A stretch of 64,000 nucleotides of DNA, taken from the NCBI RefSeq assembly GCF_003131205.1, contig NZ_QFFY01000001.1:806001-870000 (forward strand). The letters are read 5' to 3'. The DNA comes from Occallatibacter savannae. GTDB lineage: Bacteria; Acidobacteriota; Terriglobia; Terriglobales; Acidobacteriaceae. The position numbers were made by a program, and so were the translations under genes. The notes beneath the pieces were generated by a model. The model did not search any database and had not been told where the DNA came from. It saw nothing but the letters and a program-made list of their open reading frames with translations. Below, in pieces: positions 9,901 to 18,077 of this stretch (position 1 is the stretch's first letter; each line of letters begins with the position of its first letter).

Positions 9901-10446
9901 CTCATCCTCGAGGCCTTGATCCTGAATCTCGAGGTAGAAGTTCCCCCGCCCGAAGATGTCCTGGTACTGCGACGCCACGGCCTTCGCCTTGTCGTATTTC
10001 CCCGCCATCAGCTCTTCGCTTAGCTCGCCGCTCAGGCACCCTGAAAAACCAATCAGCCCCTTAGAGTTATCGGCAAGAAACTTCTTGCTCACGCGCGGCT
10101 TGCGATAGAAACCGTGCAGGCTCGCCTCGCTCGTCAGCCGGATCAGGTTGCGGTACCCCTCTTCGCTCTCCGCCAGCACCAGCAGGTGGTTGTACTGATC
10201 GTTCGGAGTCTCCGCACGATGGTCCTCGGCCTTGCACACGTAAAGCTCGCACCCCAGGATCGGCTTGATTCCCTTGGCCTTGGCCGCGTTGAAAAAGTGC
10301 ACAGCCCCGTAAATGTTGCCGTGGTCGGTCATGGCAACGGACTTCTGGCCCAGCGCCGCTACGCGATCGATCAGCTTATGCACATCGCAAGCGCCATCAA
10401 GCAGAGAATATTCAGTATGGAGGTGGAGATGAGTGAATTCAGCCAT
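6937..10446 (-). CDS. dnaE: DNA polymerase III subunit alpha (DnaE)
   Basis: Replicative DNA polymerase catalytic subunit, 1169 residues (E. coli 1160). The N-terminal PHP domain starts at once with HLHTEYSLLDGACD and retains MTDHGN and NDSHY, so most metal-binding residues of the PHP site appear present. The catalytic aspartates sit in PDIDVDF at about residues 407-413, and GPGRGSAAGS lies in the palm. The fingers, the helix-hairpin region (NKSHSAAYALLAYQTAYL) and the C-terminal OB-fold (EIQVAGIIHGFRVQKSK) follow. It stands alone between two convergent/divergent neighbours. It is DnaE1-like rather than PolC, since no exonuclease insertion is seen. Confidence 0.97.
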   Translation of the reverse strand: MAEFTHLHLHTEYSLLDGACDVHKLIDRVAALGQKSVAMTDHGNIYGAVHFFNAAKAKGIKPILGCELYVCKAEDHRAETPNDQYNHLLVLAESEEGYRNLIRLTSEASLHGFYRKPRVSKKFLADNSKGLIGFSGCLSGELSEELMAGKYDKAKAVASQYQDIFGRGNFYLEIQDQGLEDEKKIQSGLFQLEKDLNIPLVLTNDSHYLCGEDSHAHDVMLCVQTGAKIHDADRFRFDSDQFFVKSADEMARLFPDSPGVMERTMEIAERCNFKLHPVDNPFPEFAVPPGHTIDSYFEQVCREGYKKRLDTAIHHLQSQGLLRSPIHEYEARLEREIACIKQMKYAGYFLIVWDFIKYAKDHGIPVGPGRGSAAGSLVAYVMEITNIDPLQNVLLFERFLNPERVSMPDIDVDFCMNRRGEVIDYVTRKYGREQVAQIITFNTMAAKAAIKDCGRALDMPYGDVDRVAKLVPPTIGMTLDKALEESPDLRKVYDNDKQIRELIDTAKKLEGLVRGQGVHAAGVVIAPRALTELVPVSRTKNDEIVTAYDMKAVEKMGLLKMDFLGLTTLTVITDCLKLIEENRGVKLDIETIPLKDEETYKKVFHSALTSGVFQFESGGMRDVLRRYKPETVEDLTALNALYRPGPIQGGMIDDFIERKWGRRKVEYMLPQIEGILKETLGVIVYQEQVMQIANVVASYSLGEADLLRRAMGKKNADEMAKQRERFMSGAATNGIHKGTAGELFDQMEKFAGYGFNKSHSAAYALLAYQTAYLKTHYPVEFMAGLLTSETSKPENVVKYIGECKEMGIAVEPPDVQASGAQFTPRGDVIRFGLAAVKNVGGNAIESIIKGRAEAGGRFKDLWEFCEKVDLRVMNKRVIESLIKAGALDSMGQRGPLFAGIDKAMESAQKAQKDAAQGQAGLFGLFDAGPAHGKNGHDLPKVPDWEEGERLANEKEVLGFFVSGHPLDKYADKIKNLSGIISTADALERKPPERRWGKDADPADEIQVAGIIHGFRVQKSKRDGKLYAVGTLEDATGKIDLISFARDYERLTEQWKIQAPVVVRGMLMGEEDSAPKISVSGIQPLEEVKVKLPNAVRIRISLDRATEEMFSGLKSAAEAAPGPGKVMIFLEKKGEFQVILEPEQMSVAADRCWVERVEELIGKGTVQPIA

Positions 10447-10670
10447 GGACCTGTGTCTATTTTAGGTGGGACTTGAATGGGGTGCATTCGGTTGAAAACG
10501 GGGCCGAAACTGCTCTCGGGCAGCGAATCAGGCTGAAAAGCTAAACGACTGAAATCATTCTCGATTCCCTTCTGTCACGTTACCCCAGAGAATCCCGTAG
10601 CGACTTTTCATCCAAATTGGTATCTAATTATCTGTAGAGTTTTAGATTAAAGCACCCTAGAGGTACACAT

Positions 10671-11222
10671 ATGCATAGATCCCCCTGGATGGTCATTGGG
10701 CTCGCTGCCTTATCCCTTTCAATCTCCTCGGCTTCTGCTGCAGCTCAGAAGGTGCCTGTCGACGTCCTGTATCGCCAGGACAGCGATGTTGTGTATCACG
10801 CAGTCATCCCCGGCTACTCCGGCCCCAACGCCGACGTCACCGGCGCATGCACCCTCGATCCCGACCCGGCCAACTGCCCCGACCCGAATCTGAACTCCGA
10901 TCCCAAGGGAGCCCCGACGTACCTCCTCCTGGGAACCACGCTCTCGCTCGGCCTGCCCGACGGCCGCATCGCCCTCGTCAACTGCATCAGCCGCCACTCA
11001 GCCAATGGCAACTACATCAACCGCCACAGCTGCGGAATGCCCATGACCGAACGCGCCGATGCCGAATTCACCGGCCAGAATGCAAAGCTGAGCTGGACTC
11101 TGGGGCAGAACGGCAACAGAATTGAGTCCGAAACTTACCGGGTCGTCGCCGTACTTCCCAAGCCCGGCGAGAACAGTCAGTTCGCGTCCAATCACGAACC
11201 CGCCCGCGCAACCACTCGATAA
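10671..11222 (+). CDS. Exported protein of unknown function
   Basis: 183 residues with a clear signal peptide (residues 1-25, ending ASAAAQ). An AGAGG ribosome-binding sequence precedes the ATG. The mature part has four cysteines (GACTLDP, NCPDPN, VNCISRH, SCGMP) that could form two disulfides, and an alternating polar/hydrophobic pattern suggesting beta structure. I recognise no domain. It is divergent from dnaE across a 224-base gap and is followed by a VOC gene in the same direction. Confidence 0.75.
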   Translation: MHRSPWMVIGLAALSLSISSASAAAQKVPVDVLYRQDSDVVYHAVIPGYSGPNADVTGACTLDPDPANCPDPNLNSDPKGAPTYLLLGTTLSLGLPDGRIALVNCISRHSANGNYINRHSCGMPMTERADAEFTGQNAKLSWTLGQNGNRIESETYRVVAVLPKPGENSQFASNHEPARATTR

Positions 11223-11299
11223 CCCGTTCCACACAGGTCCTTTGACTCCGCGGCTGGGCTAAGATAGCCTCGGCTTTCCCGCCGCGGAGGTCCGTTTTC

Positions 11300-11707
11300 A
11301 TGCGCAAAAACCGCTCTGTCCCGCCCTGCCCCGTCATTCCCGTCCTCATCTACCCAGATCCAAGCGCCGCCGCTGAGTGGCTGTCGAAGGCATTCGGTTT
11401 CACCGTGCGCCTGCGTATTGCGAACCACCGCATCCAGATGCGCGCCGGCGAGGGCTGCTTCACCATTGCCGAGGGAGACGTGAAGCCAAACCGCTCCTCC
11501 ATCACACAGGTGAGGATTGAGGACGCCCTGGCTCACTGCGAACGCGCCCGCCGCAATGGCGCTGTCATCCTCACAGAACCCAGGGACCACATCTACGGCG
11601 AGCGCCAGTACAACGCCCAGGATTTCCACGGCCACTATTGGGATTTCACCGAGACGTTGGCCGATGTGGAGCCCGAGAGCTGGGGCGGCGTGTCTGTGGC
11701 TCTCTAA
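11300..11707 (+). CDS. VOC (glyoxalase/bleomycin-resistance fold) protein
   Basis: 135-residue single-domain protein of the vicinal oxygen chelate superfamily, similar to the YciA/PhnB-like stand-alone members. Seen: an N-terminal beta-alpha unit with DPSAAAEWLSKAFGF and the C-terminal DFHGHYWDFTET, the usual D-x-x-G-x-x-W-x-F ending. GGAGG at 11286-11290, nine bases before the ATG, supports the start. The metal ligands cannot be assigned with certainty and the substrate is unknown; such proteins range from antibiotic-binding to lyase activities. Confidence 0.8.
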   Translation: MRKNRSVPPCPVIPVLIYPDPSAAAEWLSKAFGFTVRLRIANHRIQMRAGEGCFTIAEGDVKPNRSSITQVRIEDALAHCERARRNGAVILTEPRDHIYGERQYNAQDFHGHYWDFTETLADVEPESWGGVSVAL

Positions 11708-11931
11708 CCTGGCCCAAAACACTCCTCATAAGGTATGTTTGGGGCACTCCGCACGCCCCCTTTCCCGCCGCCCAAGTACCTAGGTGTGAGTACACCACCG
11801 GGACGTTGTATTTACCGGAGCCATGCCAAGGGCGCTTACTGGATCGAATCAGCTGGAGATCGATTGCTGTTCAACTCTCCGGGCCCCTTGTCTCGAGCTC
11901 GATCGAAGCGCCTACACAGGAGGTCAACACC

Positions 11932-12528
11932 TTGAAACCAAGAATCGTTTTTCACGTTGTCGCGGTGATCGTGATTGCAGCCGCAGTGGCGGCCGCTCAA
12001 TCGCCCAAGGATCAGAAGCAGGACCAGTCGAGCGCGCCCCAAAGCCGGCAGGCGAGCATTCCCTCCGTTTCCGAACGCGAAGCCGGCTCAGGAATGGCCA
12101 CGGGAAAGCGTCAGCATAATCCGGTAAACATCACAGCACGCGAAGCGGGCAGCGGCCTGGCCACGGGCCGCAAATCGGGTAGCGTGATTGCGGCCGACTA
12201 CGATGCAATGACCGCCCCGCGCGAAACGGGCAGTGGCATGGCCACCGGCAAGAGCATCTCCGGCGACCCGCACGAATACCTGAATGAGCGCAACTCTGCA
12301 CATGCAGCAGAATCGCTCGATGTAGATTCGAAACACGCTGGCAACATGTCGTCGGCCCAATCGAACCCGATGTACAAGGATCCCGGAACTGCCGGCTCCA
12401 ATCCCCTTTATCAAGGCAAGGACAAAACCGCCGCACCTGCCGGCAACGGAACCAAACCGGCCGAATACAAAGATGGCGAGGACGGAACTACACACACTCG
12501 TCCCGGAAACCACAAACCCTCAAAGTAG
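11932..12528 (+). CDS. Exported low-complexity protein with three GSG-x-ATG-[KR] motifs
   Basis: 198 residues from a TTG that follows a perfect AGGAGGT (11918-11924) with a 7-base spacer; the frame is open upstream but without other signals. A signal peptide (about residues 1-23, ending AAAQ) is followed by a hydrophilic Gly/Asn/Lys-rich chain. Three copies of a motif occur: REAGSGMATGKRQHNP (from residue 49), REAGSGLATGRK (from 70) and RETGSGMATGK (from 97), and later a pair SNPMYKDPG / SNPLYQGKD. From memory, the GMATGKRQH-P-IT pattern resembles a conserved strand segment of Hcp (TssD) tube proteins, but nothing else of Hcp is seen. Function unknown. Confidence 0.7.
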   Translation: MKPRIVFHVVAVIVIAAAVAAAQSPKDQKQDQSSAPQSRQASIPSVSEREAGSGMATGKRQHNPVNITAREAGSGLATGRKSGSVIAADYDAMTAPRETGSGMATGKSISGDPHEYLNERNSAHAAESLDVDSKHAGNMSSAQSNPMYKDPGTAGSNPLYQGKDKTAAPAGNGTKPAEYKDGEDGTTHTRPGNHKPSK

Positions 12529-12545
12529 ATTCCTCGCGGTCAGGC

Positions 12546-12574
12546 GAAGCCGGCTCTAACCCGGGCCGGGTTTT
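12546..12574 (+). terminator. Possible terminator after the GSG-motif gene
   Basis: AACCC (12558-12562) pairs with GGGTT across a GGGCC loop, followed by a short TTT run, 30 bases after the gene. The stem is short, so this is weak. Confidence 0.3.
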
Positions 12575-12723
12575 CCTGATACGCCCTCCACTTTCGTGGG
12601 AGTGCTCTCTTCTCAGGTTGTATGTACAGTAACCTTTGGAAGCGATGTACTGGTTACGACCGAGCAGGAAGGCAAGCTTACCAACCTGCCAGCGGGCCAC
12701 CCTTTCTGACGGAGTAGTTGTTC

Positions 12724-12987
12724 ATGAAAGCGCGCATCGCCTTTTACTTTGCTGCTGTAGTTGCCTTGGTTCTCTTCCTTGCCGCCGCTGTTCCCTCGCA
12801 TGCCACCCAGCATCGCGATCCTGCATTGACACCCGACAACATGCAGAAAGCAGCACCGGCGCCATCGCCGAACGTGAAGCCCACCGGCGCGCCCGAACCG
12901 AGCGCCCCCAAAAACCGCAACCAGTCTTCTAAGACCCCGAAGCAATCGTCCGGTCAGAATGGCTCAAGCCATAAGCCCGGCCGCTAG
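12724..12987 (+). CDS. Small exported Pro/Ser/Lys-rich protein
   Basis: 87 residues from the ATG at 12724, placed nine bases after GGAG; a TTG two codons earlier is a weaker start. The N-terminal hydrophobic segment (residues 6-24) is a signal peptide ending SHA. The mature chain of about 60 residues is basic and rich in proline, serine, asparagine and lysine, with no cysteine and no recognisable domain, so it is probably disordered. It is convergent with the esterase gene, nine bases away. It resembles in style the preceding exported gene (small, low complexity, own ribosome-binding site), but no shared motif is visible. Confidence 0.6.
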   Translation: MKARIAFYFAAVVALVLFLAAAVPSHATQHRDPALTPDNMQKAAPAPSPNVKPTGAPEPSAPKNRNQSSKTPKQSSGQNGSSHKPGR

Positions 12988-12996
12988 CTAACTGCA

Positions 12997-14709
12997 CTAG
13001 TATCGCCAACTCGTCAGGTCTGCACCCGCCGGCGCCGTCTTCTTGATCTGTTCCAGTATCTTCGGCAGGTACTGTGTGTTGTAGTGCAGCCGCGAGTACG
13101 CGTTCGGCAGTTTCGGATCCCCGTTCCAGCAATGCTCGGCCCGCGGACCGTAGGTCACTTCTCCTCCATACGCAGGGCTCTTCGTCGTATTCAGAAAATC
13201 CTCCATCCGATACACCGCGTCATTCAGGAAGTACGTATCGTCCGATCCGACGTAGATATGGATCTTGCCCTCCAGCTTCGGTCCGAGCGTCGCCCAGTCG
13301 CGCTCGAGGATGGCTTCGAGATCGTAGTGCTGCCGCCAGTACTCCGCCACCGCGTGATCGATCGCGCCCGTGTCCTTGTCGAAAATAGCCTTCGGATAGC
13401 CATCCTCGCCGACAGGTGAGTAAACCGCCTGCCAGATGTCGAACTGCTCGCCGCTACGCCCATGATCGCCAAGGGCAAGCTCGTACTCGTTGATCTCTTT
13501 CGTCGTGATCAACGTGTGCCCGAGATAATCGCGCATCGCCGGCTGGGCTACCCGCTTGTGCGCCCCCTCCAGGTAGAACGCATTCTTGTCCTCGTAGAGG
13601 TTGATATCCGTGAAGGCATGAAAGTCGATCGGGTCGGGGCATGCCGCGAAAGCTCCGTTGTAGTGGTCCGGATACAGCACCTGCACAGCCAGCGATTCCC
13701 AACCGCCCGTCGAGCCGCCATAGACAAATCGCGCCCATCCCTGCCCGAGCCCGCGGAACTGTTTCTCGATCGCGGGGATGAGCTCGTTCTCGATCGCATC
13801 GCCGTACGGTCCCACGTTCGCCGAGTTCACCGCATACGAATCGTCGTAGTATGGATTAGCGTGCTGGATCTTAATGATGAGCACGCGGGGAAAGTCAGGC
13901 GATGTCCACTGCTGATAAAACTTGTACGCTTCCTCCTGCTGAATGCGGTTGTAACCCGCGAGATGAAAGCGCTCGCTGTAGTCAGGCTTCAGGTTGGCAT
14001 CCGGCGGCGTGGTGCGGAAACCGTCGAAGTCGTCGACGAAGTGATCGTGGAAGATGATCAGCGGGAAGTGCGCACTGGTGTGCTCGTCAAATCCCTCCGG
14101 AACCAGAATGGCAGCGCCAAGATACATAGGGCGTCCCCAGAACTTCGTGAGCACCTCGCTCTGGATGCGGATATGCCGGACGTACTTCGTGTCCTTTGGA
14201 GGCTCGATGGGCGGAATCACGCTGGTGAGTTCCACGCTGATGGGGGCAGCGTTCGGACCGATCGCGATCTTCTTCGGCTTAGAGTAGAGATTCCCAGGCG
14301 AAATGTTCCAGTGCTGGCCCTCCCCCTTGTCGGGGTGCAGCTTCACGGTCTTGCCATCGCTGCGGTGAAACGTCTCGTACTTGTTCAGCACAGCCTGCAC
14401 CGTGTACTCGCCCGGAGGAACATCCTTGAGGCTGCGAATCGGGCAGCCATGCGCGGCGGCGTCAACAAGCGTCGGGTGACCTGCAGCCCAGCCATCCACC
14501 GTCACGCCGAATAGCATCTGCGAACGCGGTGTGTCATCGATCTGGAACCGCGGTTCAGCGCTGTTGTCCGTAGAGAGCAGGAGCAACAGCCGCCCGTCGA
14601 GCGGCTCAGCGCTCAAGCTCTTTTCATAGCTGACAGAAAAGCTCTGTGCGGAAGAGATGCACGTGGCGACACCAAAAAGGCCGAGTCCCAAAACCAGTTG
14701 CTTGATCAT
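12997..14709 (-). CDS. Exported alpha/beta-hydrolase-fold esterase
   Basis: 570 residues from the ATG at 14709; a TTG five codons upstream is less likely. A signal peptide (ending SSAQ near residue 21) is followed by a beta-rich N-terminal domain of about 170 residues and then a putative-esterase domain (enterochelin-esterase/PF00756 type). The nucleophile is probably the serine of YGGSTGGWES, and FHDHFVDDFDG and AHKRVAQP lie in the same domain. Such proteins hydrolyse acyl esters of sugars or siderophores in the periplasm; the substrate here is unknown. It is transcribed alone. Confidence 0.82.
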   Translation of the reverse strand: MIKQLVLGLGLFGVATCISSAQSFSVSYEKSLSAEPLDGRLLLLLSTDNSAEPRFQIDDTPRSQMLFGVTVDGWAAGHPTLVDAAAHGCPIRSLKDVPPGEYTVQAVLNKYETFHRSDGKTVKLHPDKGEGQHWNISPGNLYSKPKKIAIGPNAAPISVELTSVIPPIEPPKDTKYVRHIRIQSEVLTKFWGRPMYLGAAILVPEGFDEHTSAHFPLIIFHDHFVDDFDGFRTTPPDANLKPDYSERFHLAGYNRIQQEEAYKFYQQWTSPDFPRVLIIKIQHANPYYDDSYAVNSANVGPYGDAIENELIPAIEKQFRGLGQGWARFVYGGSTGGWESLAVQVLYPDHYNGAFAACPDPIDFHAFTDINLYEDKNAFYLEGAHKRVAQPAMRDYLGHTLITTKEINEYELALGDHGRSGEQFDIWQAVYSPVGEDGYPKAIFDKDTGAIDHAVAEYWRQHYDLEAILERDWATLGPKLEGKIHIYVGSDDTYFLNDAVYRMEDFLNTTKSPAYGGEVTYGPRAEHCWNGDPKLPNAYSRLHYNTQYLPKILEQIKKTAPAGADLTSWRY

Positions 14710-14818
14710 GCTCGCAATATACAAGCGCCGTCGTGCCCAGCGGAAACTCTTCTGCTTCTGCCACGAGCAGCGCTATCATTCAGACAACCTCCCGCTCCTC
14801 TGCAGCCCCGGAGTCACC

Positions 14819-15103
14819 ATGCTCGACCGATGGCGCCTCGCGATCGTATTCGCTCTCTTTGGCTTTCTGGCCAGCGGAGCCCTGATCATCAGCGGCTCCA
14901 TGGGAAACAACTCAGACCTCGAAACGCGCTGGGGATGGATCATCGATATCGCTTGCCCTGCACACCTGGTGATGGTGCAGTTCTTCCCCGGCGTAAACGA
15001 TGGCTCCTCCACAATGCTGCTGTTGATGATCGGCCAGACTGTAGTCAACGCGGGCATCTGGTTCGCCGCCGGAGCACTACTTACACGCATTGCACGAGGA
15101 TGA
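14819..15103 (+). CDS. Small membrane protein of unknown function
   Basis: 94 residues with three hydrophobic stretches (about 8-27, 41-55 and 66-90), predicting a small integral membrane protein. The start at 14819 precedes MLDRWRLAIVFALFGFL; CGGAG ahead of it is a possible ribosome-binding sequence. No family is recognised. It is divergent from the esterase gene and followed after 54 bases by a lipoprotein gene in the same direction. Confidence 0.6.
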   Translation: MLDRWRLAIVFALFGFLASGALIISGSMGNNSDLETRWGWIIDIACPAHLVMVQFFPGVNDGSSTMLLLMIGQTVVNAGIWFAAGALLTRIARG

Positions 15104-15157
15104 CAGGTAGGGCAACCTTTGCGGCCACCCGAGATCGCGATTACTTTGAGGGATGAA

Positions 15158-15643
15158 ATGATTGCAGCGCAATCCGCATACCGCAAGCAGCATCCGCCGG
15201 GGAACGTACGCGGCTTTCTCGTTTTGGCGATCGCCACAATTTTCGGGAGCACTGCCTGCCAGTCGCGTGCGCCGGCAGTGAAGATGCCGATCAAGTTCTA
15301 CTATGTCCCCATCGGGGTCCAGACTTTGGTCCCGGTAATGCCCAGAGAGATGGAACGGAAGGGCAGATATTGCTGGATGGACTCTGAGGGCGACGCTATA
15401 GGGGTCGAGCGAATACTTGCCCGATCTCTTACATCCGGTCCAGAAGCTTTTTCCGATGGATCGACACGTGTGAAGTTGATGGATGGAAATGATCTCTTGA
15501 TCGCTTTCGTCGACAACTATGGAGGAATTCGCTTTGCAAATGGCAGGTTTGCGAAAACGAAGAATGACGATTTGCACGGACTCGAGCAGCTGATCGAGTC
15601 TCGGTGCAGATCTCTATTTTCTGAATTGCACCAGCAGCCGTAG
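15158..15643 (+). CDS. Probable lipoprotein of unknown function
   Basis: 161 residues from the ATG at 15158, six bases after GAGG; an upstream TTG at 15119 has no such signal. A positively charged leader (YRKQHPPGNVRG) and a hydrophobic stretch end in FGSTAC, which fits a lipobox, so Cys33 is probably lipidated. The mature domain of about 125 residues is mixed alpha/beta with no known motif. A short intergenic stretch separates it from the convergent M19 peptidase gene. Confidence 0.6.
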   Translation: MIAAQSAYRKQHPPGNVRGFLVLAIATIFGSTACQSRAPAVKMPIKFYYVPIGVQTLVPVMPREMERKGRYCWMDSEGDAIGVERILARSLTSGPEAFSDGSTRVKLMDGNDLLIAFVDNYGGIRFANGRFAKTKNDDLHGLEQLIESRCRSLFSELHQQP

Positions 15644-15697
15644 AGGCACCTCCATCGGCCTTGTCAAAACATCCCTTGCATAAGGCCATCTGATCCC

Positions 15698-17017
15698 CTA
15701 CTTTTGCGGCTTGTCGTATGGCTGTCTGTCCGTGATGCGCGGACGGTTCTCGGCCTGCAGCTGTTTGCTCACCTGCTCTACCTCCCGAAACACCCGCAGC
15801 AGATTGCCTCCCAGAATCTTGCGGCAGTCTTCAGCGGAGTAGCCCCGCTGCATCAGAGCCTCCGTAAGCTTCGGCAGCCCTGCCGGCGAATCCATCCCCT
15901 CCGGCAGTTGCCCATTCACTCCATCGAAATCAGAACCCAGTCCCACGTGATCTACCCCGGCAACCTTCGCGATATGGTCGATCTGGTCGACGAGCGCAGA
16001 GAGCGGCGGGCGCGGTATACGATCGGCATACTGGCGCTGCAGCTTCTCGATCTCCTTTGCGGGCGTCTCCTTGCCCTCGGCTTTGTACTTATCCTTCAGC
16101 GCCTGCACTGCCTTCTCGACCTCTGGCTGCATCGCCTTTTGCGCATCCCGATATTGCTGCGAGACGAACGCCGAATAGAAGTTCACCTGAACCACGCCGC
16201 CCTTTGATCCCGGCCCGCCTGAGTTCGCAACCGCCCGCAGCATGTCGTCCGTCATGTTGCGCGGAACGTCGCACAACGCCCGCGCAGCAGAGTGCGAAGC
16301 AATCACCGGAGCACGCGATATCACGAGCGTCCGGAAGAATGTGCGGTCGGACACGTGTGAAATATCGACCATCATGCCTAGCCGGTTCATCTCGTACACA
16401 ACGTCTTTCCCGAACTCGCTCAGCCCTTCCTTCGTATGCGGAATGTTCGTGTCGTTGATATCGCCCGACGAATCGGCCCACCCGTTCGAGTTCGACCACG
16501 TGAGCGTCATGTACCGAACACCGAGCGCGTAGAACTGCCGAAGCAGAGCAATCGAGTCCTCGATAGAGTGCCCGCCCTCGATCCCCATCAATACGGCTAT
16601 CTTGTGTTCACGATGAGCCAGCTCAATGCCCTCGGGAGTCGTGACGAACATCAGCTTGTCCGGATGCTTCGCCACCTGCTGCTTCACCGCATCGATCAGA
16701 ATGAGCGTCCGCTGGGCGTAGTGGCCCTTCTGTGTCTCGGGCTCCACCCATATCGAAAAGAACTCAGCGCCAACATTGCCCTTCTGAGCAGACTCGAGAT
16801 TCCAGTTGCCCCCGTTCAGCGGATCAGCAAGATCGTAGTTTTCGTCTGCAAGGCGCTGCGGCGTGTCGGCATGGGTGTCGATCACGATGGCAGAGCGGTG
16901 CACCTGTTCAGGCGTAATTTTGGTCGTCATCTTTGGGGAATGTCCGGCAGGGGCTTGTGAGTACAACGGAGCTGATACCGCGACCAGCAGGAAGGCGAGC
17001 AACACACGAGTCCGCAT
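15698..17017 (-). CDS. Exported membrane dipeptidase (peptidase family M19)
   Basis: 439-residue zinc dipeptidase of the renal dipeptidase family, which cleaves dipeptides, including D-residue or beta-lactam-like ones. A signal peptide (ending LYSQA, about residue 21) indicates periplasmic location. Seen metal ligands and motifs: DTHADTPQR (His-x-Asp), GIEGGHSIED (bridging glutamate), DISHVSD and ASHSAARAL (histidines) and GLGSDFDGV near the C-terminus. All expected residues appear present. It has its own promoter region and convergent neighbour; no operon partner is visible. Confidence 0.93.
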   Translation of the reverse strand: MRTRVLLAFLLVAVSAPLYSQAPAGHSPKMTTKITPEQVHRSAIVIDTHADTPQRLADENYDLADPLNGGNWNLESAQKGNVGAEFFSIWVEPETQKGHYAQRTLILIDAVKQQVAKHPDKLMFVTTPEGIELAHREHKIAVLMGIEGGHSIEDSIALLRQFYALGVRYMTLTWSNSNGWADSSGDINDTNIPHTKEGLSEFGKDVVYEMNRLGMMVDISHVSDRTFFRTLVISRAPVIASHSAARALCDVPRNMTDDMLRAVANSGGPGSKGGVVQVNFYSAFVSQQYRDAQKAMQPEVEKAVQALKDKYKAEGKETPAKEIEKLQRQYADRIPRPPLSALVDQIDHIAKVAGVDHVGLGSDFDGVNGQLPEGMDSPAGLPKLTEALMQRGYSAEDCRKILGGNLLRVFREVEQVSKQLQAENRPRITDRQPYDKPQK

Positions 17018-17241
17018 AGGCTTGGGAAAAGTATAAAGACAGGGATCCGAGATTACGGGAACAGGGATCAGAAAATCTCCGCGTCCGCTGAAGCCGCGGG
17101 TGCCTGTTGAGTGTACGTTCTACCCGGTCAAAACGGAACTTGCCTTCGGCCAACCTCTAACCCGGCGTCTGAATCCATGCTCGGAGCAGTGGGCACGCAA
17201 TCTTTGTAGCTGCCGGGGTTCCGGCGGCGGGAGCGGTAAAG

Positions 17242-17973
17242 ATGACACTATCGAGAACGACAAGAGACCACGATGAAATTCGTAAATGGGCCGAGAGCCG
17301 GGGAGCTGTTCCGGCCGAAGTAGCAGGAACCGAGAAGGGCGGCGAACCCGGAATTCTGCGATTCGAATTCCCCAAGGCGCCGAACCACAACGATTCCAAG
17401 CTCCAGAAGATCGAGTGGGATGACTTCTTCGAAAAATTCGACGAGAGCAATCTCGAACTCGTCTACCAGGAGAAGACAGCCGACGGCGAAAAGAGCAACT
17501 TCAACAAGCTCGTGCATCCCTCAAACGAAGAGCATTCGTCGCGCAGCAAATCTCACTCCGGATCTTCCTCGAGCAGCGGCCGCAGCAACAAGTCAGAAAC
17601 CGATGACGAGAACGAGTCTCGCAGCGGCACTTCCCGCAGCTCAGGATCACACTCTTCGAGCCACGGCTCCGGCAGCAGCAAGGCGAGTGCATCCGGTGAA
17701 AGCGACATCGACGACGAAGATATCGACGATGAAGACGACGAGGACATAGAAGACGATTACGAAGAAGCAGCCGGTGCCGACGATCTTGACGACAACGGCG
17801 AGCCTCGCAAACCCTCCGACAGCTCTTCGAGCAAATCCGGAAGATCCGGATCTTCGTCGAAGTCGTCCGGATTATCATCGTCTAAATCGGCTGGATCATC
17901 CTCAAAGAGCTCCGGAACCAAATCCAGCTCAACCAGCTCGAGCAGCAAATCCAGCAGTTCAAAGAAGAAGTAG
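17242..17973 (+). CDS. Small globular domain with a long Ser/Asp/Glu-rich tail
   Basis: 243 residues. The first 90 residues form a compact domain (DHDEIRKWAESRGAVPAEV, GGEPGILRFEFP, WDDFFEKFDESNLELVYQE, SNFNKLV). From memory this domain occurs as a stand-alone protein of about 90 residues in many bacteria, often labelled 1,4-alpha-glucan branching enzyme without basis. Here a tail of about 150 residues follows: serine-rich blocks, a strongly acidic stretch (DIDDEDIDDEDDEDIEDD, about residues 154-171) and a final Ser/Lys run ending SSKKK. The tail is low complexity and probably disordered. Function unknown; the head domain is found near DNA or stress functions in some genomes, but no such context is here. 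Confidence 0.75.
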   Translation: MTLSRTTRDHDEIRKWAESRGAVPAEVAGTEKGGEPGILRFEFPKAPNHNDSKLQKIEWDDFFEKFDESNLELVYQEKTADGEKSNFNKLVHPSNEEHSSRSKSHSGSSSSSGRSNKSETDDENESRSGTSRSSGSHSSSHGSGSSKASASGESDIDDEDIDDEDDEDIEDDYEEAAGADDLDDNGEPRKPSDSSSSKSGRSGSSSKSSGLSSSKSAGSSSKSSGTKSSSTSSSSKSSSSKKK

Positions 17974-17997
17974 ACATACAGGTCCAGTCGAGACTCG

Positions 17998-18033
17998 GGT
18001 GCCCCATGTCCCCTGTAGTTGGGGACATGGGAG
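17998..18033. repeat. Dispersed hairpin, family A (CCCATGTCCCC)
   Basis: Perfect 11-bp stem CCCATGTCCCC (18003-18013) with GGGGACATGGG (18021-18031), 7-base loop, preceded by GGGTGC. It lies between two convergent genes. The same layout recurs at 43225, 56899 and, degraded, 58326. Confidence 0.85.
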
Positions 18034-18077
18034 ACAACCTCAAGCCGCTTCCGATTGTCAGACTCGATTTCCCTTAC

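Noticed and set aside
17520..17970. Repeated short units that look like a CRISPR or minisatellite array
   Set aside because: They are serine codon runs inside a coding sequence; no regular spacer structure exists and no cas gene is present.
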